DNA from: Ilumatobacteraceae bacterium
GTDB taxonomy: Bacteria > Actinomycetota > Acidimicrobiia > Acidimicrobiales > Ilumatobacteraceae
Length of the DNA stretch: 49,024 bases
Direction of reading: 5' to 3'
Assembly: GCA_023263695.1 (NCBI GenBank)
Contig: JALQUZ010000007.1
Coordinates: forward strand, 1-49,024
Part shown: positions 24,925 through 32,085 of the stretch, in pieces
Layout of the letters: each line of letters opens with the position of its first letter
Position numbering within the stretch: the stretch's first letter is position 1
Notes under the pieces: generated by a model
What the model was told of the DNA's origin: nothing
The model's input: the letters and a program-made list of their open reading frames with translations, nothing else
Database searches by the model: none
Translations under genes and position numbers: made by a program

Positions 24925-26133
24925 TTACTCGTTGATATCGCGCTGCTCAATGTTGAGGCGAGCAAGCCATAAACCAGGTGCATCCAATTCATTTGGTGTT
25001 GGCAGGTTTCCGGCAGCGGCAAACAGTGCTGCAAGACCTTCCTGGCCAGCTCGTTCCACCACACCTGCGGCAAATGCGTGTCCTCGTTCTACCTGTTGAC
25101 GGGTGAGACGCAGGCCAAGCAATTGCTCAACAAAGGTGTCGCTTGGTGATGCTTCAACTCTGCGGCGACGAACCGCCTCGCTAATTTGCGAGCTGCCGCC
25201 AAGCAACGATGCCGAAACGGTGTCTACTGCGTGGTCGATGTAGCCAATGATCGCTGCGATCATGGCGTCTAGCGAAGGAGCCTGGGCTTCTTGCGAGGCT
25301 GACCGCACCGCTCCAAGAATGATGCTGGGATCAGTAAGAAATTTTTGCATCATGGCCATGGGGTCAGTTGTGCCCATGTCCAAACTGGTGAGTCGCTCCA
25401 TGAGGGCGTTCGGGTTCGGAGAGAATCCACCGATATACGAACTGATTGCTGCACTTACTGCAGTGCGAATATGTGGGGAAGTAAGCACGGCGTGCGAAGT
25501 GAGTTCATGAATGAGTACCCACATGCGCATGTCATCTGCGGGAATGCTCCAGTCAATGGCAAACCCGTCAACATTTGTTGCAACGATGAGCATGTGATCG
25601 CGCGGTTCGCGCGGCAGTGGCAAGTCGTATTGCCCGAACGACTTAAGTGCAAGCTGACCAACCATGGTGCCTACTGACATTCCCATCATTGCTGGGGCCA
25701 TCATTTTGTTTAATGATGCCATCATGTTCATCATCGGATCGTCTTCTGGAATATCGAGCGAGTCTGTGGGGATAGTTGGTGATCCACTTAATGAAGTTGC
25801 AAGTTCGTTGAACAATGGCTTGTACGACTCAAGCGTGTGATGCACCCACATTGATCGGTTCACTACAACTACGTGTGGATCTTTGCCGGCTGGTGCGGTG
25901 TCGAGGCCCGTGTGATTGCGCACGTGCAGATCGGCAATGGGCACCAATCGCTCAATACCAACGCGAGAGGCCGGGTCTACGTTGGGCTCGGAGGAACTGC
26001 CAGAAAGGGCCGTCATCATTGCCGTTTGGCGGGCTACATCCCATTGCAGCGGCCCTTGGGAACTCATGGCTTTCGCCATATCGCCAAAGAATGGCAATCC
26101 CGAAAATGGGTTTTCGTTAGGGCTGTCCGACAT
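24925..26133 (-). CDS. DUF2342 zincin-like metallohydrolase with altered HEXXH
   Basis: An approximately 402-residue soluble protein of the actinobacterial zincin-like DUF2342 family, also annotated as coenzyme-F420-associated. NPFSGLPFFGDMAKAM near the start and the long helical C-terminus (SPSDTFVEQLLGLRLTRQQV and onward) match the family. The expected metalloprotease motif reads HELTSH at residues 209-214: the first His and Glu are present but the fifth position is Ser and the next is His, so zinc binding may be changed. Start at 26133 is preferred over 26160 because TAGGCT lies 8 nt before it and the family protein normally begins near there. It overlaps the upstream gene's end by 17 nt. 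Confidence 0.75.
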   Translation of the reverse strand: MSDSPNENPFSGLPFFGDMAKAMSSQGPLQWDVARQTAMMTALSGSSSEPNVDPASRVGIERLVPIADLHVRNHTGLDTAPAGKDPHVVVVNRSMWVHHTLESYKPLFNELATSLSGSPTIPTDSLDIPEDDPMMNMMASLNKMMAPAMMGMSVGTMVGQLALKSFGQYDLPLPREPRDHMLIVATNVDGFAIDWSIPADDMRMWVLIHELTSHAVLTSPHIRTAVSAAISSYIGGFSPNPNALMERLTSLDMGTTDPMAMMQKFLTDPSIILGAVRSASQEAQAPSLDAMIAAIIGYIDHAVDTVSASLLGGSSQISEAVRRRRVEASPSDTFVEQLLGLRLTRQQVERGHAFAAGVVERAGQEGLAALFAAAGNLPTPNELDAPGLWLARLNIEQRDINE

Positions 26134-26965
26134 TGCTTTCCAGCCTATGGAGTACGTCAACTATTTGGCGAGTGGGCACTACCCAGTGCGCCCCATCTAG
26201 TTCAACACACCAGCCAATGAGTTGCTGTGCCACATCCAGTGCAGCACCACGACAGTGATCGTGCATGATGTAGTCGATTGGCCACAGTTGTTGTTGCAAC
26301 GAAGTCGCAGTGGAAATTGCAATGCGTGCATCGTTCATTCCTTCAGTTGGAGAAGCGATAAAGAAATGTTGACCCTGACTCATTTCGCTGAGCACTGTTG
26401 ATGGTGGCGTAAGCCCGTGCGCAAGGTTGGTCAACTGATGTGTTGACGAATCAATTGCATGCAGCCAAGTGATTCCTGTAACGGGGTCAACTTCAAGTAC
26501 ACGAAGTAGCACAGTTGTGCCATCGGCAAACCGTGCTTCCACCTCGTCGTGTGGAAAAAGGTTGCTTCCGGTGCCCACGAAGAATCCAGATGTCGAAAGC
26601 GGAACGACCATGTCGCTTGCAGATGACATGGTTCCCAAAGAAAGTGGTGCCCCTGTGGCGTGTTGTTGCTTGGAGACCAGCACGGTTTGCCGAGCAACGG
26701 TGGGAGACGATGGGTGTGAGCGGGGGGTAACTACCCATAGCAGAACGAGAGAGATGGCGAAACTGGTGGCAGCTGCGTACGAGGCGATAGATCGAACAGT
26801 TCGCGACGGAAGCTGTGGCTCCGGAAGTAAACGTTGCGCCTGCTCTGCCACTTCGCTGGGGTGACGCCACTGCCTTTCGTACGGCGGAAGTGGTGAGTTA
26901 AAAACAATTTCACCTGATGGATCGGAATTCTCCGAGTGCTCATCGTTGTGGTGAAAGTTTGACAC
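26117..26965 (-). CDS. Membrane-anchored trypsin-like protein, apparently without catalytic triad
   Basis: A protein of about 282 residues with a cytoplasmic N-terminus containing PPYERQWRHPSEVA (28-41), a motif I associate with actinobacterial membrane-tethered trypsin-like proteases, one helix at about 59-79 and an external domain. The external part has the beta-rich look of a chymotrypsin fold (SGFFVGTGSNLFPHDEVEAR, then VLRVLEVDPVTGITWLHA) but no clear GDSGG or His-Asp-Ser set, so it is probably a pseudo-protease. The start is uncertain: GTG 26965 is preceded by TAACCT-N7; GTGs at 26983 and 27001 are alternatives. Coupled to the DUF2342 gene by overlap. Confidence 0.6.
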   Translation of the reverse strand: MSNFHHNDEHSENSDPSGEIVFNSPLPPYERQWRHPSEVAEQAQRLLPEPQLPSRTVRSIASYAAATSFAISLVLLWVVTPRSHPSSPTVARQTVLVSKQQHATGAPLSLGTMSSASDMVVPLSTSGFFVGTGSNLFPHDEVEARFADGTTVLLRVLEVDPVTGITWLHAIDSSTHQLTNLAHGLTPPSTVLSEMSQGQHFFIASPTEGMNDARIAISTATSLQQQLWPIDYIMHDHCRGAALDVAQQLIGWCVELDGAHWVVPTRQIVDVLHRLESNVGQP

Positions 26966-26978
26966 GAGGCGAAGGTTA
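26966..26978 (-). promoter_or_regulatory. Possible leaderless -10 element for trypsin-like protein gene
   Basis: On the minus strand TAACCT (26978-26973) is followed by 7 nt and the GTG at 26965. Less sure than the others because two upstream in-frame GTGs exist. Confidence 0.35.
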
Positions 26979-27016
26979 GTCACGCCAACTTCACAAGACA
27001 CGTCGCCCACCTCGGG

Positions 27017-27028
27017 TACGATGACTCT
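27017..27028 (+). promoter_or_regulatory. Leaderless -10 element for moaE operon
   Basis: TACGAT at 27017-27022, 6-nt gap GACTCT, GTG at 27029. Confidence 0.55.
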
Positions 27029-27526
27029 GTGACTGAACGCCGAAATCTCCATAACGGCGACACATGGATTGAGCTCACCGAGCAGCCATTGCAAGTGGGG
27101 GAAGCCTACGACTGGGCGTTATTGCCAAGTTGTGGTGCTGTCGTGGTGTTTTCGGGAACTGTGCGTGATCATTCAGATGGGCGTACCGATGTTCGCACGC
27201 TTACATACGAGGCGTACGAAGAAGAAGTAGTGCCAAAGTGCATTGCCATTGTTGACGAGATGCGCCGCCAGTGGTCAGACATTGGACGTGTTGCTCTGTT
27301 GCATCGAATTGGTGAATTACAACTCACCGAATCTTCAGTGTTAGTAGTTGTCTCGTCACCGCATCGACCTGCAGCATTTGAAGCTGCACGTTTTGGAATT
27401 GATGCATTGAAGTCAACTGTGCCAATTTGGAAACGTGAGTCGTGGGGTGATGGTGGAGATTGGGCGCAAAGCGCACAACACATCACCACGATCGAAGAAG
27501 TTGCGAAAACGAAGTCGCATTCATGA
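27029..27526 (+). CDS. moaE: Molybdopterin synthase catalytic subunit MoaE
   Basis: A 165-residue large subunit of molybdopterin synthase, which adds two dithiolene sulfurs to cyclic pyranopterin monophosphate using thiocarboxylated MoaD. GAVVVFSGTVRDHSDGR (about 36-52), LTYEAYEEEV and the active-site segment SSPHRPAAFEAARFGIDALK followed by VPIWKRESW with its catalytic Lys are all present. No moaD or other molybdopterin gene lies nearby. The GTG start is set by the TACGAT-N6 element. It overlaps the next small gene by four bases (ATGA at 27523-27526). Confidence 0.92.
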   Translation: MTERRNLHNGDTWIELTEQPLQVGEAYDWALLPSCGAVVVFSGTVRDHSDGRTDVRTLTYEAYEEEVVPKCIAIVDEMRRQWSDIGRVALLHRIGELQLTESSVLVVVSSPHRPAAFEAARFGIDALKSTVPIWKRESWGDGGDWAQSAQHITTIEEVAKTKSHS

Positions 27527-27738
27527 TCGCAATGACACCGTTCACCATTTTGTTTGCATCGATATCAGTTGTTTCGGCACTCACGCTTGCGTACCTGGTG
27601 TGGCAAGAAGGACAACGTGTGAATAAGAACAATGGAATGGTCGCTTTTCACCGACATTTAGATGCACTTTCTGATGATTCACGGTCACATTTGCGCCAGC
27701 AATTACAGGAATCTCGCGAACGGCAACAGAGGCGGTAA
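27523..27738 (+). CDS. Small single-helix membrane protein between moaE and mreB
   Basis: A 71-residue protein that I do not recognise. It has one N-terminal hydrophobic helix (FTILFASISVVSALTLAYLV, about 6-25) and a charged cytoplasmic tail rich in Arg, Gln and Ser that is likely helical. The ATG overlaps the moaE stop (ATGA), and mreB starts 6 nt after its stop, so the three genes form one transcript. A role as a membrane tether or regulator of the MreB filament is a reasonable guess from position only. Confidence 0.7.
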   Translation: MIAMTPFTILFASISVVSALTLAYLVWQEGQRVNKNNGMVAFHRHLDALSDDSRSHLRQQLQESRERQQRR

Positions 27739-27744
27739 TCCACA

Positions 27745-28749
27745 ATGGCACGTGACTTAGCTATCGACCTTGGCACCGCAAACACCTTGGTGTACATGCA
27801 AGGTCGGGGCATTGTGATCAATGAGCCTTCAGTTATTGCAGTAAATCGCAAAACAGGCGAGGTATTGGCAACCGGTCAAGAAGCATGGGGAATGATTGGT
27901 CGAACACCTGGTTACATCGTTGCGGTTCGACCGCTTCGCGGTGGTGCAATTACCGACTTCGAAATTACAGAAAAGATGATTCGACTGCTCTTGCAGCGTG
28001 CAGGAGTATCGCGTTTTTCGCGACCAAAGGTGTTGATATGCGTGCCTTCGGCAATTACCGAAGTTGAACGTCGTGCTGTTACCGACGCAACTCGTCGTGC
28101 AGGTGCAGCAGATGCGCAGTTGTTGGAACAACCGATGGCAGCAGCAATTGGTGCCGACCTTCCCATTAATGAACCAGTTGGCAACATGGTGATTGACATT
28201 GGTGGTGGAACTACAGAAACAGCAGTGATTTCACTGGGCGGAATTGTTGCGCTTGAGGCAGTGCGTGTTGGAAGTTTTGATATTGACGCTGCAATTCAAA
28301 GTCACGTGCGCCGCGAACACGGGTTGGCTATTGGCGAGCGAACAGCAGAAGAAATTAAAATCAGTATTGGTAGCGCTATGAAGACAGCAGACGATCGCGA
28401 CGCAGAAGTGCGCGGTCGCGACTTGGTGAGCGGATTGCCTAAGACCGTTATCTTGACTGCGCAAGAAATTCGCGAAGCTATTGAAGATGTTGTTGCACAA
28501 ATGGTGGCTTCGGTCGTTCGTTGTTTGGCCGTAGCGCCACCCGAATTGTCGCAAGACTTTCTCACTCGTGGAATGTTTTTAGTTGGTGGTGGAGCATTGC
28601 TCCGTGGCCTTGCACAACGTATTGAACGCGACACACGTGTACCGGTAAACATGAGCGATCAGCCACTTGAGGCAGTGGTCTTGGGTGCTGGGCACTGCGT
28701 GGAAAACTTCTCCGCTCTTCGCGGCATGTTCATGGACAGTCGTCGCTAG
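27745..28749 (+). CDS. mreB: MreB-like actin homologue
   Basis: A 334-residue rod-shape protein of the actin fold that polymerises on the inner membrane face and guides lateral wall synthesis. DLGTANTLVYMQGRGIV (8-24) is phosphate loop 1, VIDIGGGTTETAVIS (about 151-165) phosphate loop 2, and MFLVGGGALLRGLAQRI (about 276-292) the adenosine motif. Length is normal. The usual followers mreC and mreD are absent; the gene ends against the convergent thioesterase gene. It may be an Mbl-like second copy or the only MreB, which cannot be decided here. MreB is unusual in mycolic actinomycetes but common in Acidimicrobiia. Confidence 0.92.
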   Translation: MARDLAIDLGTANTLVYMQGRGIVINEPSVIAVNRKTGEVLATGQEAWGMIGRTPGYIVAVRPLRGGAITDFEITEKMIRLLLQRAGVSRFSRPKVLICVPSAITEVERRAVTDATRRAGAADAQLLEQPMAAAIGADLPINEPVGNMVIDIGGGTTETAVISLGGIVALEAVRVGSFDIDAAIQSHVRREHGLAIGERTAEEIKISIGSAMKTADDRDAEVRGRDLVSGLPKTVILTAQEIREAIEDVVAQMVASVVRCLAVAPPELSQDFLTRGMFLVGGGALLRGLAQRIERDTRVPVNMSDQPLEAVVLGAGHCVENFSALRGMFMDSRR

Positions 28750-28756
28750 AAGCGAC
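28742..28756. terminator. Hairpin between convergent mreB and tesB stops
   Basis: GTCGCT (28742-28747) and AGCGAC (28751-28756) form a 6-bp GC-rich stem around a 3-nt loop that includes the mreB stop codon; AAGTTATTT follows on the plus strand. It could act as a weak terminator for both genes. Confidence 0.4.
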
Positions 28757-28759
28757 AAG

Positions 28760-29614
28760 TTATTTCACCAGTCGTGTGAGCCCTTCTTGCACCACGGTGA
28801 CTGCGAGTTTGCCGTCTTTGGTGAAGATGTGACCCTGTGCAAGTCCGCGTGACCCAGAGGTAGAGATTGACGATTGCTGGTACAGCAACCATTCGTCGGC
28901 ACGGAAAGGCCGATGGAACCACATGGCGTGGTCGAGGCTGGCCATTTGCACCGATCCATCTGTCCATGCCAAACCATGTGGCAAAAGCGCGGTATCAAGC
29001 AGTGTCATGTCGCTCGCATACGTAACAATGCATGCGTGTAACACATTGTCGTCGGGCAAGGTGCCGTCTGCTCGTATCCATACACGCTGACCTGGCATTG
29101 GGTTGCCCTTGCGGCGGAACGGGTCTCCGTCGGCATATCGCTGGTCAATCGGTCGTGGCCTGTCATACCACTCGCCGAGTTTTTCCTTGTATGGCTCCAT
29201 GCGAGTTTTAAAGTCGGGAAGCGACTCGGGTTCTGGCGTATCTTCCATCATGGATATTTGATGCTCCAAGCCTTCTTCATGCTTTTGGAAGCTCGCGTGC
29301 AAATTGAAAATGTCCTTGCCGTGCTGAATTGCAACAACACGGCGAGTTGAAAAACTCTTGCCGTCGCGAATGCGATCTACTTCATACAGAATTGGTACGC
29401 CTGGGTCGCCTGCGCGAAGAAAGTATGCGTGCAGTGAATGCACGTGGCGTCCCGGTTCATCAATGGTGCGCGATGCCGCAACAAGTGCTTGTCCAGCAAC
29501 TTGTCCACCGAAAGCACGTTGCCGATTTTCATCAGGCGATTGGCCGCGAAAAATATTGACCTCAATTGCCTCGAGGTCGAGCAGAGTGACAAGGTCTTGA
29601 AGGGGGGAAGCCAT
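28760..29614 (-). CDS. tesB: Acyl-CoA thioesterase II (TesB-like)
   Basis: A cytoplasmic double-hotdog thioesterase of 284 residues from the ATG at 29614, hydrolysing medium- and long-chain acyl-CoA. The RAFGGQVAGQALVAA segment (about 30-44), HSLHAYFLRAGDPGVPILYEV (about 57-77), the FSTRRVVAIQHGKDIF strand and the second domain with SLDHAMWFHRPFRADEWLLY are characteristic of TesB. The conserved catalytic trio (Asp in LDHAMWFH, Thr/Ser and Gln) is plausible, with Ser in QSSISTSGSRGL. A longer frame from 29716 would overlap the divergent methyltransferase start and has no homologous look. Confidence 0.9.
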   Translation of the reverse strand: MASPLQDLVTLLDLEAIEVNIFRGQSPDENRQRAFGGQVAGQALVAASRTIDEPGRHVHSLHAYFLRAGDPGVPILYEVDRIRDGKSFSTRRVVAIQHGKDIFNLHASFQKHEEGLEHQISMMEDTPEPESLPDFKTRMEPYKEKLGEWYDRPRPIDQRYADGDPFRRKGNPMPGQRVWIRADGTLPDDNVLHACIVTYASDMTLLDTALLPHGLAWTDGSVQMASLDHAMWFHRPFRADEWLLYQQSSISTSGSRGLAQGHIFTKDGKLAVTVVQEGLTRLVK

Positions 29615-29670
29615 GCCTCTATGTTGCCAGTAAAGAGACCACGTATCGAACTGTTGTAGCGTGAAATGTT

Positions 29671-30312
29671 GTGACACAGTTGAGTGGCGTTCTGCGAGAA
29701 ATTGCATTGAGCACAACGGGTTTTATGCCCGAAAACGAAGGAGATGCACTGTTTGTCGCGGCGCTGAGCGCTGGAGTGGCATGCCCGGGTTTGCCCTTTG
29801 TTGAAATTGGCTCGTATTGCGGAAGAAGCACGGTGTGGTTTGGCGAGGCTGCGCGATTGTCGAACACCGTGTTACATGCGGTTGATCATCATGGTGGCTC
29901 TGAAGAAAATCAGCCAGGTTGGGAATGGCATGACCAAACATTGGTCGACCCTGCAACTAGTCGCCTGAATACGCTTCCACATTTTGAGCACACCATGCAA
30001 CGAGCAAACCTCGCTTCAGTAGTGAAAGCAGTGGTGGGAGATTCTCCGGTCATTGCAGGTTCATGGAACGAACCAATTGGCATGTTGTTTATAGACGGAG
30101 GACATGGTCGCGATGTTGCGCGCAATGATTATGTGGCGTGGACACCACATGTTGCTGTTGGTGGAACTCTTGCCATTCATGATGTATTCAGCGACCCGGC
30201 ACTTGGTGGCCAAGCGCCGTACGAAGAGATTTATCTTGCAGCGATTAATTCAGGGAACTTCATCGAAACGTCGTGCACCGGTTCGTTGCGCATTTTGCAA
30301 CGAGTGAAATAA
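29671..30312 (+). CDS. Class I SAM-dependent methyltransferase (Methyltransf_24 type)
   Basis: A 213-residue Rossmann-fold methyltransferase. FVEIGSYCGRSTVWFGEAA (about 43-61) is the SAM-binding motif I, VLHAVDHHGG holds the acidic/His motif II, and MLFIDGGHGRDVARNDYVAW (about 136-155) is the motif IV region with Asp, typical of the family that includes cephalosporin hydroxylase-like and O-methyltransferase proteins. GTG start at 29671 has TAGCGT 8 nt upstream. It is divergent from tesB and converges on the toroid gene with 4 nt between stops. Substrate unknown. Confidence 0.82.
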   Translation: MTQLSGVLREIALSTTGFMPENEGDALFVAALSAGVACPGLPFVEIGSYCGRSTVWFGEAARLSNTVLHAVDHHGGSEENQPGWEWHDQTLVDPATSRLNTLPHFEHTMQRANLASVVKAVVGDSPVIAGSWNEPIGMLFIDGGHGRDVARNDYVAWTPHVAVGGTLAIHDVFSDPALGGQAPYEEIYLAAINSGNFIETSCTGSLRILQRVK

Positions 30313-30316
30313 CGAA

Positions 30317-31357
30317 TCAGTCAAAAACTGTGCTGCTAAGAAACAGCTTGCTTGCAGGAGTTGCTTGCGAAATCGCATCTGCAGCAAGAATCACTGCAGC
30401 AGCGGTGTACGCACTGCGCTCATCGGCTGGAAACACAATTCTGCCCGGGTAGACAATTCCGGTGAAGTACGAACCATCGTCGTTGCGGTGCGCGCGAGTC
30501 CATGACAGCAATTCTTTTGCCTTTTCAATTTCTCCGGCTGCAGCGTGGGCAAGCGAGCATTCGGCGGTTTCTGCTGCAGTCACCCAATCTTCGTCGTTCA
30601 CGCAACGCACGCCACGACCATCAATGATGAACTCGTCCCACTGGTTAAGCAGGCGAGTTTTGGCCTCGGCTCCCATGGTCGCACCGGTCAAAACGGGGTA
30701 ATACCAGTCCATAGCCCAGCGCAGTTTTGGCTCAAACACGCTTTGATCGGTGCCAATGAGATGGTCAATCGTGTCGGCTGCAGCTCGCCATTCTGGCTGG
30801 CTATCGCCAATGATTGCGCCAAGGTTTGCTCCTGAATGAAGCGCATGACGGATGGAAGAAGAACCGGTGAGCAACGAGTAATTCCAAGGGCGTGAATCAA
30901 CTTCACATGCCCACAATATGGTTCCGTCGTCTTTACGCATTCCGAGAACCCATGTGAGCGCGCGCTTCACCGTTGGCCACATCGTGCGAATGAATACTTC
31001 GTCTGAGGTAACTAAGTAGTGATGCCAAATACCCGTGGCAATGTAAGCACACACATTGGTGTCGAGCTTGGAGTCTTCGAGTGATCCATCTGGCATGTAG
31101 TAGTTGTGCCAGCTGCCGTCTGGTCGTTGAATGCCGGCGAGCCACGCGTAAGCGCGGCGTGCTTCATCGTGCATGCCCATCACGTCGAGTGCCATCGCAG
31201 TTTCAACATGATTCCAAGGGTCGCAGTGACCGTTTGGAAACCATGGGATCATTCCATTCGGAAGTTGCAATGCTGCAATGGTGTTTGCGGTTGATACAAG
31301 TTCGTCGGTCGTGATGATGTCCACAAGTTCATCGTTGGATTGACCAGGAAAAATCAC
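30317..31357 (-). CDS. Alpha/alpha-toroid (six-hairpin glycosidase/prenyltransferase-like) protein
   Basis: A 346-residue soluble protein with repeated helical hairpins of the (alpha/alpha)6 barrel type, similar to glycoside hydrolase family 15 or terpene/prenyl toroid domains; related actinobacterial proteins are often labelled prenyltransferase without evidence. Repeated segments include AALQLPNGMIPWFPNGHCD (about 28-46), AWLAGIQRPDGSWHNYYM and TRAHRNDDGSYFTGIVYPGR, with several conserved Trp and Asp that could bind a sugar. No signal peptide is seen. It overlaps the methyltransferase gene by four bases and shares its operon with a glycosyltransferase. Enzyme activity cannot be assigned. 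Confidence 0.7.
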   Translation of the reverse strand: MIFPGQSNDELVDIITTDELVSTANTIAALQLPNGMIPWFPNGHCDPWNHVETAMALDVMGMHDEARRAYAWLAGIQRPDGSWHNYYMPDGSLEDSKLDTNVCAYIATGIWHHYLVTSDEVFIRTMWPTVKRALTWVLGMRKDDGTILWACEVDSRPWNYSLLTGSSSIRHALHSGANLGAIIGDSQPEWRAAADTIDHLIGTDQSVFEPKLRWAMDWYYPVLTGATMGAEAKTRLLNQWDEFIIDGRGVRCVNDEDWVTAAETAECSLAHAAAGEIEKAKELLSWTRAHRNDDGSYFTGIVYPGRIVFPADERSAYTAAAVILAADAISQATPASKLFLSSTVFD

Positions 31358-32082
31358 GATGCGCGTCCAGGCTTTTGTGAATACACGATGTAGCTCTTGC
31401 CGAGTACTGGCGCCAACACTTTTTCAAGAGTTCGCGTCAGCGTTGGAGCAGAGACAATGTCCCATTCCAAAAACTTTTTGTAGGCATTGACAAATTTGTT
31501 GTCCTCGCGCGCCGGGCCAACTGCGCAACGCAGCCACCAATACGGAGAATGCAAACCATGTGCACGGTGTTCGTCCTGTACAACGAGTCCAGCGGCACGC
31601 AGCTTTGCTTTCAATTCTGTACCCGAATAGATGCGCACGTGGCCACCTTGCACAAATGGAGCGTGATATTCATCCGACAACATCCAATTGATTTTCTCGG
31701 GAAACCACGATGGCACGGTTGCCGCAAGAACTCCGCCCGGCTTCAGGACACGCGAGAGTTCGTTCAGTGCAGCCACGTCGTTTTGAATGTGCTCGAGTAC
31801 TTCGGAAGTCACGATGCAGTCGAAAGTGTCGTCAGCGAATGGAAGTCGCGTGGCATCGCCACGAAGTACAGCAACCAGATTTTCCGACTTAATTTCTCCT
31901 GCTTCAAACATTGCAGCAAATGTTGCGCGAGTGACGGTGGTTTCCTCTTCTGCATAGTCAAGCGCTACAACGCGTGCTCCGCGGCGAGCAGCTTCGAACG
32001 CGTGTCGACCAAACCCTGCGCCGACATCAAGAAACATGGAGCCTGGGCCAACAGGCAAGTTGTCAAAACGTACGGTCAACAT
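31354..32082 (-). CDS. Class I SAM-dependent methyltransferase (Methyltransf_11 type)
   Basis: A 242-residue methyltransferase. MFLDVGAGFGRHAFEAARRG (17-36) is motif I, VVALDYAEEE gives the acidic residue at the end of strand 2, LRGDATRLPFADDTFDCIV (about 88-106) contains motifs II-III, and EVLEHIQNDVAALNELSRVL with KPGGVLAATVP completes the UbiE/Coq5-like pattern. The C-terminal extension has basic and aromatic residues. It is 3 nt downstream of the glycosyltransferase gene and overlaps the toroid gene (ATGA at 31357-31354 on the minus strand). A sugar or glycolipid substrate is inferred from this context. Confidence 0.85.
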   Translation of the reverse strand: MLTVRFDNLPVGPGSMFLDVGAGFGRHAFEAARRGARVVALDYAEEETTVTRATFAAMFEAGEIKSENLVAVLRGDATRLPFADDTFDCIVTSEVLEHIQNDVAALNELSRVLKPGGVLAATVPSWFPEKINWMLSDEYHAPFVQGGHVRIYSGTELKAKLRAAGLVVQDEHRAHGLHSPYWWLRCAVGPAREDNKFVNAYKKFLEWDIVSAPTLTRTLEKVLAPVLGKSYIVYSQKPGRAS

Positions 32083-32085
32083 TGG

